From Posidonia oceanica (Eukaryota; Streptophyta; Magnoliopsida; Alismatales; Posidoniaceae): a stretch of 64,000 bases of DNA. The notes under the pieces were generated by a model that made no database searches, was not told where the DNA came from, and saw only the letters and a list, made by a program, of their open reading frames with translations. The first letter of the stretch is position 1, and the number at the start of each line of letters is the position of its first letter. Made by a program: the position numbers and the translations under genes. Positions 46,547 to 58,966 of this stretch are shown piece by piece. The stretch is taken from contig JAZBRS010000044.1 in assembly GCA_037176725.1 (NCBI GenBank), positions 3,162,001 through 3,226,000 of the forward strand, in the 5' to 3' direction.

Positions 46547-48095
46547 TGTAGATATCCCATTTTCGCATTTCCCAGAGTTCATAGAGGATAGGAACTTCTG
46601 AGGCACCCAGATCACACAACTAAGGCTTAATAACATATTTTTCGGAGTTTTCATGATCTGCTTAAAAACAATGCTTGATCCTACTTGACTTAAGGTTGTT
46701 GGCTGTGGCAGAGCTGACGTACTCAGACTCGTGGCAAGTACGAGTACCTTGAGCACACTTTATCCCACTCAAATCTGTGGTAGATTTGAGTCAAAGAAGA
46801 TGTTTTTATGATTTCATGAGATATCTGAAGTTTCCCGGCCTTTTATCTTGTTTTCTCTGGGCAAAACTTAAAAGCTAGGGCTAGAAATGATCTGAGCTTG
46901 TTAGTTGCCAGCTGGAGAGGCAACTAAGTTAGTTGCCAGCTGAGGAGGTGACTAAGTTAGTTGTCATCTGGGGAGGCGACTAAGTTAGGCGCCATTCTAG
47001 GCGGTGACTAACTGTCGAGGGCTCCGCAAACGTCTCCTACAGTTGTTTTTGATGGTTGTGTCCCACAACTCCACCAACAGCTAGGCGCCAACCTAACCGG
47101 TGACTAACGGTCGTGGAACTGCAACGGTTATTTCCCACGACCCCCCAACTGCTAGGCGCCAACCTAACCGGCGACTAATGATCGTGGTTCCCGTCAACCG
47201 AATTTCTACGGTTTTCTCCACGTCAGCTTGGGCGATTGCTAGTATTAGGCGCCTACTAATGCGGCGACTAGCCATAACTGCTACTTCTCTTCTGGAAATT
47301 TCTACGGTTTTCTCCACGTTTGCTTGGGTGGTTGCTGGTCTTAGTCGCCTATCCATGCGGCGACTGGCCATAACTGCCACTTTTTCTAGAAATTTCTATG
47401 TGTTAACCAACCACACCCCTTGGAGTCTATAAATAGACCCGTGGGTCAGTGTTTGAACCCCTGGCCAGTTGTGAGGAAAACCTATCTTGAAGAAATTCTC
47501 TTTAGGTTTTTAGGATTTTGAGCTTCCACCTTCAAATAGCTAGAGTTTCCAAGCCAAAAACCCTAGTCTCCACCTTCAACTGAGAAACCCAAGATCCTAG
47601 AGATCACTACATCCCAACTACGATCCTAGAGATCTCGAACCTAGCCGGAGCTTCGACCGTGCCTCCACTTCCACTCCACTGCATACAGCACGAGGGTGAA
47701 GGGAGTATCTTCTTCCAATCTTCTTCATTACATTTCATATTACATTCCTTAAAATAGGACCTATAGCATATGCATGCGGGGAACAACCCCCGGTTAGTAT
47801 TAGATCTATTTGTTTCTAGTATTCTCTGTTCTTCTCTGTTATCATTTACTACACACTAACTTATCTAGATCTCTTGTTTTGTTTATTTGTTTTGAAGGAA
47901 AGGAAACGCTTACGTAACACGAGGGAGCTGCTAGACGACATCCAGTCGTCAATCTAGTGGTCCGAGGACCTACATCTTCATAATCTCCCCCAAGGTGTCT
48001 TGTCTACCCAAAGGCGAGTGGCGATCACAACAAAAGGTGACGACGTACATGGAGGCACAGTCATCTTCTCAAACACCCCCAAATCTACATCCACA
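46547..48095 (+). repeat. Element E 5' LTR
   Basis: 1549 bp. The U3 part has repeated GGCGACTAAGTTAG and TAGGCGCCAACCTAACCGG motifs (46915-47180) and a ~98 bp direct repeat at about 47205-47395 (TTCTCCACGT...GCGGCGACTRGCCATAACTG). A TATA box follows at 47428-47435. Ends CATCCACA. Confidence 0.92.
47428..47435 (+). promoter_or_regulatory. TATA box of element E 5' LTR
   Basis: TATAAATA in the context GAGTCTATAAATAGACC, preserved in the 3' LTR at 61479-61486. A transcript start about 30 bases downstream (near 47465) would place R after the GCGACTAA repeats. Confidence 0.75.
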
Positions 48096-48100
48096 GAAAG

Positions 48101-48118
48101 TGGCGATCACGGTGGGAC
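48101..48118 (+). other. Putative primer-binding site of element E
   Basis: TGGCGATCACGGTGGGAC, five bases after the LTR end. It begins TGGCGA like the A and C primer sites but diverges after that, so the primer tRNA is unassigned. Confidence 0.5.
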
Positions 48119-49546
48119 TCGGCTTTAGCCAACCCCCGTGCTACGTAAGTAATTCCTTTCCTTCCTTTATTTCTTTTTAGATCTAGTTTGTTTTTTTTGG
48201 TTTAGGAAGCTGTGCACCTAGGTTTTCACAACTCCTAAACCCTTTAGTTTTTTTCCTTGTTTTTAGAACATCTTTTCTTAACCTAACCATCTTGGCTTGA
48301 GGCAAGAGGTCTCGTTAGCACTTTGAGGCAACGATAACCTCCTGTTTACAGTCACAGAGGGTTAAGCTACCACTGTTCTAAAAAATAGAAAGTTTAGGCA
48401 TCCAGCCGCCCAGTAGCAAGGCGCCTGATTAAGTCGCAATTCATTACGGTGACTATAACAGACGCACCCTCTACAGGTGACTGGACTAGGATTTCTTTTT
48501 ACTACAGATCATTTATTTTCAGTAGCTTGCGTTGTTTTTTTCTAGATCTGCAGCAGCTTAAAAAAAATCTGATTAAAAATCCTATTCACTGTCTTTTAGT
48601 TTTTTTTTTACGGTTTCTAGGATTATATGTGTCCACCCTTAAGGTGGAAACTATCTTATTGATATTAAAGTTAAAGTTCCTTGAGGAAATCTTCCTCTAA
48701 CTAAAACAATCAAGTAGAGCAAACCTAGGCTAGTGCAAGTCGCTCACCCATACTCTACTTGATCGGGATAGTTAGATTAAGAACCCAAGGTGTTCTAGGG
48801 TTTTATTTTGACTCCCCCTCTTCCTCAAGTCAAAAATAATCCCTAGCAGATACTTGATACTTTAGTATTTTATGTTTATTTACTATTTTGTGGTTTGCTA
48901 AGATCCGAGCCTAAGGACAGAATCCTAGGTGGTGGGCCCCTCTTTAGAGAGACAAATCCGCTACTTAGGCTCTCTTGGTGGACCCTAAAGAAGGTCAAAG
49001 AGTGGTACCTTTGAGCAAAAATCCCATTCAGTGTAAACACACAGGTTTAATTAATTGATTAACTAACCACTTAAACAGTAAAAATAGCGATCTGTCTGAA
49101 ACCTGTTTTATTTTCCTGTTTGTTGCGCGATTTGTCCAGAACAAACCTTGGCTGCCGGAAGAACAGAGCTTAAGCCGCCTGTTCAGAAGACACCTCGCTC
49201 AGCCGCTCGGTCAACCGGCGACTTGTTTGGTCGCCTAAGCTAGAGGCGACTACAGGGTAGAACGCTCCGGTGTGCCTTGCATGCAGGAATCTAATTATCT
49301 CCGTTAACAGGTGGCAGAAACATCAAAACAGGAACTGTTTACTGTTTTACTTTTACTTTCATTTTAATCAAGTCCGTATTAATTAGTATATTGAGTCTGT
49401 AATTTCTTTCTTTAAATCTCCTGTAATAGTTCGAAGTAGTCTAAAAAAAAAAGAAAAAAAAAGAAAGAAGAAAAAAAAAGAAGAAAGAAAGAAAAGAAAA
49501 AAAAAGGAAAAGCAAAAGAAGAAAAAAAAAGAAAGACAATTTCACA
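48119..49546 (+). other. Element E untranslated leader with purine tract
   Basis: 1.4 kb non-coding. The last ~100 bases (49441-49540) are almost entirely A and G, ending just before the gag ATG at 49547. A GTAAGT sits at 48145-48150, which could be a splice donor; no acceptor is assigned. Confidence 0.65.
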
Positions 49547-52198
49547 ATGGAGCTTTATCGACCAAATCAAGGGCGCATCAATATGACCTCTGCCTCAACC
49601 TCTACCTCCACGGCGCAACCAAGCATGCACCCCAATGGGTTCTTATTCAGAGCTTCAACTCCACAAGTAGAGGGGCCAGAAACCCCTAGTTTCTTGCAAC
49701 CAATGGGCCGGTCATTTGAAGAAGAAAGAGAGATAAGCCACTCCTGACCTCGGAATACCCCGTTTGAACACACAAATTCTGGGGTAACTTCCCAAGTAGT
49801 GCCTACAACGACCGCTTCCTATCTGTCTGAGGAAGTGACTAACGAGACCAACCACTCATTTAGGAGCCTACAAACCTCATCCGTCTACCAAACTTCTTTC
49901 CCAAACTACCACCAAAACCCATTAACCACGCCCATTCACACGTACACAACACCAACCTATCCTTCCATGCAGCAAACCATGCCACCATACACAACCTATC
50001 AACAACCACAATATCTCGGGACATCATACCAACCCCATTACCCCGGAATAACACACTCACCACAACCTCCCGCTAACACACAATCATACTACACTCCACA
50101 TCAAACCCAACCCTTCTCTCCACCATACGATCCTCTATCACCACCATTCCACCAAAACCATGGGCACCTAAACCAGGGACAACAAACCATGCTAGGACAG
50201 GACATCAAGAGAATGATCTCTGAAGCACTCACTGAGGTAGGAGTTACATCTAAAGCACTGATAGGGTTTGACACGACAAAATTTCCTCATTTTGTTCTTC
50301 CACCTGGATTCAAAATGCCAAAGATGAGGAAATACAGTGGAACAAAGGATCCAAGAGGCCACCTAGCCACATTTGCTATGGATGCTCTACCCTATCAATA
50401 TGATAATGGGCTTATAATCTACCTCTTCTTTAAGAGCTTGGAAGGAGAAGCACTGGGATGGTTCAACACACTCACAGCATATGATCTCAGTGACTTCAAG
50501 ATGGTCTAGGAGAAATTTCTGCGCTAATATGTCTATCGCATCCAGCATGAGCCTACAATGAGTGACCTCCTCACTAAAAAGATGAAACCTGATGAGGAGT
50601 TTGCCACTTTTGCAAGTAGATGGAGAGACATAGCTGCAAGATCTAAATGCTGTATTCCTGAAAGCCAAGTTGTCAAGATCATCACCCGAAACACTACAGG
50701 AGCACTCAGAATAGAGCTACTGATGAGTGACCTCCAAACATACCCTCAGCTACACGAACGCGCTGCAAGGATCCTCCATCACAAAGAGGATCTACCATTC
50801 TTAGAGCTTGAAGGAAGGGGCAAAAAGAAGAGCACTGGCTATACACTTGAAGGGATCACTGGTGACATGGCATAGGTCTCAATCCAGCAGAAGCAGAAGG
50901 GCCAATACCAGTCTGAGTAATCACTCCTGGCCAAAGGGTAACTGACCCAATATCAGCCTGGGCCGTACCTAAGCCAACCAGCGCAGTACCAAGGACAGCT
51001 AGTGCAGCCAGCGCAGCACCAACAACAACAGCTTCCTGATCACCCGGTACATGCCTAGCAAGGATGGACAAGTAACGCATACCAGGAGCAACAACAAGGG
51101 CAGAGGAACTACCATAACGTCCCTCCACCATGAAGCTACAAAGGCCCTCAGAGGCAAAGTTATCCTCCGCTTTCTAAATCAATCTCTGATACATTCAGGA
51201 TGCTAGTTGAGAGTGGAGATCTGCAACTCCCTGAACCCAGTCCGAGCTACCCAAACGCTAATATGGCTAAGCACTGCCCTTACCATCAAAACAATGGGTA
51301 CACCCTTGAAGAATGCTTCACTGTCAAAGATAAAATACACAATCTTAATGACAAGGGTGAGATCATGTGGTTTGAGCTTAAAGCCAGACTAAAGGCAGCT
51401 CAAGGAGGACAACAAATAATGCAGATGCATCATGAACCTTTGTTTAACGATCGAGTGGCTCACGCAGACGCGGAGATCATCTTATCAGCCGCTCAATCTG
51501 AAATTGCATCCATCCAGCACATACAGACAAACTGGGAACTCACTCCTCCCGGCTCGAGCCATGAAGAACTACCATCTGAACCAAGCAATAAAGAGCTACC
51601 TGATCCTCGTGTGCTCCAGGACTTGATAGAAGAAGGCTGCTCACCCATCTATGATGAATACACTGACCCATACTGGTGCAATGAAAAGGCAGTGGACTCT
51701 CAGATGTTCCAGGACATAATTCAAGAAAGCCAGTCGCCCATCTATGATGAATATGCAGATTCAGACTGGTATAAAGCAGAAGCTGCACTTGGTTCACTCT
51801 GCCAAGCTCTCCAAGCAGCACAAGCAAGAGCTGATCCTCCTCCCAAGCCACCCGACCCTACAAACAGACATACTAGGGACAGTCATGAGCACTATGGTCA
51901 AGGAGAGGTTACTACAAAGCACATCGGCAGCCACACTTCAAGAGGAAGAGGACATCTGATAGCCTCACTCCAAGACAAAGCCACCAGGGGCACACTGCCT
52001 GGAACGGGTCAGGACGAGTCCGACTCTGACCCTCTGAAAGCAAGGACTGGGCGCAAACCAAAAGAACGACAAGAACATGCGCCACGGCTACCACATGCAC
52101 CTGACTACTTAATGCCAGGGGCAGACTTCTGCAGTCACCCCTCAGGTAAGCCCCCTCATCTGGGAAGGGAGGTGCGAAGTTCCACTGAACCCGACTAA
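49547..52198 (+). pseudogene. Element E gag-like protein gene (one frame, 8 premature stops)
   Basis: A single frame runs from ATG 49547 to the stop at 52196-52198 (883 codons). There are eight internal stops (49745, 50507, 50525, 50873, 50918, 50939, 51056, 51131) and no frameshift. The N-terminus is Pro/Thr/Gln/Tyr-rich. The capsid-like domain is at about 50310-50830 (FKMPKMRKYSGTKDPRGHLA, LIIYLFFKSLEGEALGWFN, FATFASRWRDIAARS). A Gln-rich stretch follows (50880-51110), then a knuckle-like CPYHQNNGYTLEEC near 51275 (Cx2Hx4Yx4C). The C-terminal part holds a 31-residue tandem duplication (SPIYDEY blocks at 51641 and 51734) and a charged tail. No protease motif. It resembles Tat gags but is clearly distinct from those of A and C. 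Confidence 0.85.
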
Positions 52199-52861
52199 GG
52201 GCAATGGTTAATTTAATTAAAACATGTAAATAAGACATTTTTCTTTCCGTACTCTATTTTCCTTTAATTTTTCTTTATTTGGTATCTAATGCTAAGTTAG
52301 ATTATAGAATAAAATAAATAAAAATGACTGATGAGTGTGGACTATACCTAACAACTTAAGGCATTAAGTAGAATTGCCAAAATATTACCTAAGCTTTCCT
52401 AAGCAGAGACTGTAACACCCAGGGAAGGTCCAACCATTGGTTGTAACAACCTGAAGACATCTTCAGATCCGTGGGAGTTACATACAGTACACCCTTAATT
52501 AGCATGCTAAACTCTAGAAGGGACCAAAGACTGAATCCTAGCCAAGGAAAGAAAGTTGTATCCCAATTAGAAAAGGAACTGAACAACTAGGGAACCTCAA
52601 CCCTGTCCTGTCTGCACATATACTTGCACGGGGAGGTAAGAGAAAGACTGGCTCGGAGCAAAGGCTAATGGTATGAGCCGTTCACCAAATAAAGTGCCCC
52701 AAAAAGACGGCAGCAAAAACTGCCCAAATAAGAGAGGAAAGAAAGCAGCAAAGAAGTTGTCCAAGTGAGAAAACAACAAAAGAAAAGAGAAGACAATAAA
52801 AGAGGTCAGCAAAGAGCTGTCCAAAGAGTAAAAAAGAGTAGCACAGAAAACTATCCGGAAA

Positions 52862-52897
52862 AAGAAGAAGAAGAAGAAGAAGAAGAAGAAGAAGAAA
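52862..52897 (+). repeat. GAA microsatellite
   Basis: About 11 uninterrupted GAA/AAG units at the end of a purine-rich stretch. Confidence 0.9.
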
Positions 52898-53017
52898 ACC
52901 TTAGAAAATGAATAGGCGCATTAGGACCAAGCAGGCAAACGGAACTCAAACCCAAGCCAAAGCCGAAAGCTTACTGTACTTCAAACCTCCTCCACCTATC
53001 TCACTCACAGGCAAGGG

Positions 53018-53022
53018 GCAGG
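53018..53022. repeat. Target-site duplication GCAGG, left copy (solo LTR F)
   Basis: Matches 58962-58966 exactly. Confidence 0.92.
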
Positions 53023-53699
53023 TGTAGTAATCCTGGTGTTCAGATTGTCCATGCACACTGCCAAAAGCTCGTGTACACTGATAAGAATCAGGTTCACTAT
53101 TAGCAGCTATGTCCGAGGAGGAGGGCTCAACTCGAAAACACTTAAAGCAGGGAAAAAAGAAAAGAAAAGAAGAAGATAAGACAAATCAGAGTCGCCACCG
53201 AGTCTATTATATCAAGAGACAAGGAAAATCGGGGAAATGCATGAATAAACATGCAAAACCAAGCAAAGGATGCAAAGCAGGGCAATGCGAAAGAAAAGAG
53301 ATGCAAATGAATGCAAATGGTATGACTCATGCCTAGGATAAGGGCAATATGGTCATTGCGGGCCAAAAGACTGGGCAAGGACTCCTGTTACGTGCGGGGA
53401 AGGTGTTAGGCACCCCCGACACACCCGAGAATCGGTCTTTCTAGGCTTACGCTCGCATACGTAGGGAAATGCAGATTTGAATGCCTAAGTACCAATGAAT
53501 GCCTAATTAGATGCTCATAGGCGTGCTTTAAGTGATGGAATACAATGCAAGGAAATAAACGTGCAATCTAAGCGCTCAGCAACGTTGTTTGTGTTCCGAA
53601 CCGGACGAACCCTGGTTCGTGAGAACTCCAGGCAGTAAGCATCACTGCCCTATATGCAAATGCAGACGATAAAACAAAACAGTGATAAAACCAAGCAAT

Positions 53700-53995
53700 G
53701 CGGGCGACATGCAAGAGAAAACAGCATAAAACACGTAAAACAGTGAAAGACAAAGCGACACGCAAAACAATGCAGGAAAGCAAGATCGACACTTAAAATG
53801 GTGCAAGAAACAAAGCCAGCACGCAAAACGGTACGAGAAACAAAGCGGACACGCGAAACGGTGCCAAAAGCGAAGCGAGCACACAAAACGGTGCGAAAAA
53901 CAAAGTCAGTACGCAAAACGGTGCGAGAAACAAAGCAAGCACGCAAAACGGTGCCAAAAGCGAAGCGGACACGCAAAACAGTGCCAAAGCCAGCG
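53700..53995 (-). repeat. Tandem array of ~30 bp units in solo LTR F (about 9 copies)
   Basis: Same unit as in LTRs A, B and C (plus strand ACGCAAAACGGTGCGAGAAA-type units). Copy number is intermediate between C (2-5) and A/B (16-19). Confidence 0.88.
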
Positions 53996-54125
53996 AGATA
54001 AACCATCAATAAAACCATGCAGATGCAGATGCAAAAAGGAAGAGCAAGAGAAGCAAAAGGGAGGCAAACAGTGTGAGTATGAGAACCAACACCATTTAAG
54101 AGCCACATAATGTAGGTGTGAAGAC

Positions 54126-54449
54126 CTACAAAGGGGAAAGGAAGCAAGCGGAAGGATCACCACTGTTCTGTGACTATTTCCCACCAAAGTGTCCCACGAT
54201 ATGTCTCGCACGCTGCCAAAAACTCGTGGTGCAATCGGATCATGGAAAAGGGGGAAGAAAGTCGCAATTAGTAGTGAATCCAGGGGAAGCACAACCCAAA
54301 ACACTGAGGGTACGCGAAAATGGGAGATAGAGTTGACAGATAAGAATGGGGAGTCTTAATCTACATGCTCGAGAAAACGGGATGCAAAAACAATGCATGC
54401 AATGCGAATGATGTGCAAAAATGTTGTGCAGAGGTTCAGGAGGACTTAC
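54126..54449 (-). other. Intron-like segment in solo LTR F
   Basis: Minus strand GTAAGT at 54449 to TTTGTAG at 54126, 324 bp. Confidence 0.45.
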
Positions 54450-57400
54450 TTGGAGATCTGAAGCCTGATCTGAGAAGTGCTTGGTCTGCTCTGGAGTGCG
54501 CTCCACCGGGGTTGTCCAGGTAGCTTGGTTGAGAAGATCCGACGGTCCGATCAGAAGATATGCAGGCTTCAAGGTAGAAGGGCCAAGAATAGGAGAGAAG
54601 AAGGGATCTAAGTGTAAAAGGGGTCCTAGGAGAGTGCAAAACAGGTCCTCCCACATACATGGGAGTTAGGAGTGTTTAAGTGTGTGCAAAAAGTGCTAAA
54701 TGCAATGATGCATGGGTGCAATGCATGCAAAAATGCAGAAAATGATCTAAGAATGATGTTTCAGAAAACTTAAGGACCTAAATGCAAATTTTAGAAAAAG
54801 TTGAGGACCTAAATGCAAAGGTTTTGAAAAGTTAGGGGCTTAAATGAAAAGTCTTTGAAAAGCTAAGGGTCTAAATGCAATTAAAATAAAATACAGGGTC
54901 TGAAATGCAATTTAATAAGGTAAAACATGTATTTAAATGAGTTTTATAAACATGCAGAGGACTTACATGCAATTTTGAAACATGTAGGGGCTAAAATGTA
55001 ATTTTATGAGAAAAAATATGTCTTTAAATAAGTTCTGTAAACATGCAAAGGACCTATGTGTAATTTTGAAACATGTAGGGGCTAAAATGCAATTTTATAA
55101 GGAAAACATGTAGGAAAAAGATGCTGTGCATGCAAATGGAGGACTAGAGTGCAAAAATCAGAAAATATGAGTTAAAAATGCAATGCAGTAAGGAAAAGAT
55201 GAAAATTAAATGATTTAACAACAGATCAAAGGACTAAAAAGTAAATAAAATAAAGAGGAGGATTAAAATGTAATTTAATAAGATAAAAAACAGAAGATTA
55301 AATGAGTTTATCAACCAGAGGACTAACATGTAAAAATAAAAAGATGCTGGACTGGAAAATAAAGATCAGAAATTATATTTGAACTACAACAGGACCATGA
55401 TGTAAATAAAAAAAGTAACAGGACTAGAAAGTAAAAGACAGAAACTTAAATGAACTAGAACTGGACTAACATGTAAATAAAATAAATAACTGGGCTAGAA
55501 ATAAAGAAAAGTAAAGAAACTGTAACAGCAGAGGACTAAAAAGAAAATAAAAAAACATGCTGGGCTTAAACTAAAATAAAACTTAAAGAAATACACAGCA
55601 GTTGGATTAACATGCAAATAAATAGAACTGTAGGTTTTTCATGCAATTTCATATGATTTTAATTCAAACTTAAATGATTCTTAAACGATGGCAGGACTGG
55701 AAAGTAATAAAATAAATCAGCAAGGCAAATATGCAATATATGGTAAAATAGGCATGCTTAGCAAAAATAAAGGAACAGTAAGAGGAAGAAGGAGAGGCCA
55801 CTGTAGCACAGTGCTACCAGTAGCCGGAGAGGGCGGAGATGGGGTGCTGGAGAGGCAATGAGAGGCCGGGAGCCTTCGCCAGAGACGCGCGGAGGTCTGG
55901 GCTGCATCGGTGGGTAGTGACACCACGTGAAGATGATCGGAGACGACGATGGAGGTCTGCAGAGGATTCTGAAGCAGTCCGGACGATTGCGGCGTCGCCG
56001 ATGGGTTCTGAGAGCAGGGCTGCATTCCTGGGGGCTGCGCGGACCTAGGACGATCGACAGAAGTGCTTTCTGTAGATGGAGCGGCGATTCTGGTCTCTGA
56101 GCTCGTCGGAGAAGAAGGGTTGACGGTGGCGCTGACTTCGGGCGGCAGGATGCAAAACCCTACCCTAGGAGGTGGAAAAGCAGAAGGAGGAGGCTAGTCT
56201 ACAGGGAGAGAGAGACACCTGTTTCGCTGGCTGGAACGTCCCCCCGACGTGGGTGGGTTCTGCAGATGCCGGTGGTGGTCGTCTGGCTGATGCGGGCATC
56301 GTCAGCGGCTCGCGAGCACTTGGAACTGCTCCGTGGAGTCCTCCGAAGCTTGCTGGATGGTTGGACTGAAGCTTCGCGGACCGGAGCGACGAACGACACT
56401 TTTGGGTGCACAGCTGGTCGTCTGAGGTGGGGGGTGAGGGCTGTTGCTCTCTGGATCAAGTGGAGGCTGTCGGCGAACTTCTGGAGGTCAGGTGAAGGGT
56501 TCTGGAAGGTTAGATTGGGCGGTGGAGGCTTGGAGAAGGAGATTACTGATATGGTGTTTTCTGGATCAGAAGGGAGGCTAAGTGTTTGTGGTGCTAGGTT
56601 TGGTCTGTGGTGAGGGTGAAGGCTAGGGCTCTGGTAGCTTAGAAAGCTGGCGTTTTGGAGGGTTGCTGGGTGGATTTTGGTAAGGTTTCGGGCTCAGAGG
56701 AGTTGGGAATTTTGGAGAAGGTGATGTTGGGTTCTGTTGTGGATTTTCAGATGATTGGGGGGAAATGCTGGGATGGTTTCGGGCGTGGAATGAAGGAGAA
56801 GGATGTTGGAGGTTTGGGTGAGATTGGGGGATGAATTTGGAGTGATTTTGAGGGTGTTGAAGGCTCTAGATTGCAGTGGGATGAAGGAGAAGGAAACGCT
56901 GATTTTTTGGCAGAGGAAGGGAGGAGAATTGGGGGCTCTCTTGCTCTCAGGGTGCTCTCTCAAGCTCGGCCAAAAGGGTGTGGAAGGAGGGGGCTAAGTG
57001 TTGGTTTTAACAAGGCTGGAACGGAGCTGAGCACGCTGTGGATTCAAATCCACCGGCGCGAGAACTGCTGCTGATGGAGAGAGGCGATCGACGAGGAGAC
57101 GGGCAGTTAATGCCCCCCCAGAAGAACCGCTGAGAGAAGAGAGAGGAAGGAGCGAGCTATAGGTGGATTGGATGGCGAGGGAAGAAATCGAATTTCAAAT
57201 GGAGAGGAGGGAGTCTGCTGGTTCGCGGGAAGGAAGGAGTCTGAAGAAGAAGAAGGAAGAGAAAGAAAGAGGGAAGAGGAGGAGAAGTGGCCATGGGCTG
57301 GGCCTTGCACGCGGAAGAGAAAAAATAAAAAAAAGAAAAGAAGGAAGGAGGGAGGACTGGGGTTGAGCAGGCCAGACCAAAAGTGGAAAAGGAATTGAAA

Positions 57401-58961
57401 AGGAAAGAGGAAGAAAGAAAGAAAAGGAAAGGAAGAAGAGGAAGGAGAAAATTAAAATATAAATAAAATAAGAAAGATTTGAAAATGTTTTTAAAGTAGT
57501 TGTTTTTAAGTTAGGATTTTTTAATTAGGTTTTTAATGATTGTTTTTAATTAGTTAATTAGGATTAGAAGGAGTTTTAATCTTTGATTTAAGTTTTTAGG
57601 ATTTAAGTTTTCTTTAAATTGTTTTTTGATTTTGTTTAAATGTTTGTTAAGTTTTTTAATTGTTTTTTTTAGTTAAGTTTTTCTTGTTAAGTTTTTGGGA
57701 TTTTTAATTAGGCTTTTTTAATGGATTGCTTTTTAATTAGTTAGGAGGAGTTTTAGGTTCTTTGATTTTAGTTTTTAGGATCTTTCTTAAGTCTTCTTTA
57801 AATTATTTTTTGATTTTGTTTGTTAAGTTCTTTTAATATTTTTTAGTTAAGTTTTTCTTGTTAAGTTTTTAATTAAGTGTTTTTAAATTGTTTCAAGTTT
57901 TTTGATTGTTTCTTTTTTTCTTTTTAATTAAGTTTTTAAATTGTTTCTTTTAGATTTGTTAAGTTAAGTTTTTTCTTAATTACGTGTTTAAGTGTTTTTA
58001 ATTGTTTTCTTTCTTTTTAGGATTATTTTTTTTTTTTAATAGGGTTTTTACTTTTGGTTTGTTTTGATTATATTCTGGTTTTTGCTTGATTTTATAGCAT
58101 TTTCTTTTTGTTTGTTTTGTATTTTTTAGATTGCATTCTTAGTTTCTCTTTTTAGTTGGGTTTGGTTAGTTTTTTGTTTTTAATTGCTTGTTTAAGTTTT
58201 TAATTATTTCTTTTTTAGGATTTTGATTTGTTTTTCTCTTGTTTTAAAGTTTTAAAGGTTTTTTAAAGATTTAGTAGAAGAAATAAAGAGAAAAAGAAGA
58301 GGAAGAAGAAAAGGAAGAATTGGAGAAGGAAAGAAGAAAGAGAGGAGTGGAAGGAAAATAAATATTAGAAAATCCAGAGATAAGCTAAAAATAAAATAAA
58401 AATGCAAATAAAATATAGAAGAGAGAGGTGCACAAGGTGGGCCCACAGCCAAGCAAGAAAAAGAGAGAGAAGGGAGTGAAAAGAAGGAGAATAAGAAGGA
58501 GAGAGAGAGGAGAGAGAAAAGAATAATTTAGGAGAGAGAAAAAGATAATTTGGATAAATGAAGGGATTAGAGGTTTAGAAAATAGATGAAATTTGGTGAG
58601 TGTGTGGCCTAGGGTCTCTAGTGTTGGACCTAGGGTTTGGATTAGGATTTTGGAAGGTTTTGGAAGGGTTTTGAGGTGTAGAAAAAGGATAGTTTTACCT
58701 AGATTTTCTAGGATTTTTGGGAGTGGTTTTGGTTTGAAATTTCTAAGGGGTTATGGTGGGTTTGCTAAGTTAGAAAGGGTGAGTTTTCCTATGATTTTTG
58801 GGTAGTTTTTGGACTTGGGAAATGGGTGTGATTCTAAGTTAGGTTTGGGCTTGATTTGAAGAGAAGGATGAAGGGAAATGGGTAGGTTTGGACCTAGATT
58901 TGGATTCAGAAGCCACCAGAAGATTCCAATTGATTCAGCCTGTCAAAATAGGGTGTCAACA

Positions 58962-58966
58962 GCAGG
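58962..58966. repeat. Target-site duplication GCAGG, right copy (solo LTR F)
   Basis: Directly after the plus-strand LTR end GGGTGTCAACA. Confidence 0.92.

Larger units (their letters stand above)
52199..53022 (+). other. Element E non-coding region left of solo LTR F
   Basis: No pol motif in any frame. Purine-rich repeated phrases (AAGTTGTCCAA, GAGCTGTCCAA, AACTATCCGG) occur at 52735-52860, followed by (GAA)n at 52862-52897. 53018-53022 (GCAGG) is the left target copy of F. Confidence 0.75.
53023..58961 (-). mobile_element. Solo LTR F (Tat/Ogre-like), minus strand
   Basis: 5939 bp. On the minus strand it starts TGTTGACACCCTATTTTGAC (58961) and ends GGATTACTACA (53023). It is flanked by a perfect 5 bp duplication GCAGG (53018-53022 and 58962-58966). 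No internal region accompanies it. It is collinear with LTRs B and C: hairpin 53631-53649, 30 bp array 53700-53995, intron-like segment 54126-54449, palindrome 54648-54665, repeats 54780-55560, GC-rich block 55790-57150, purine-rich 57170-57450, T-rich on plus (A-rich on minus) 57480-58260. Confidence 0.93.
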
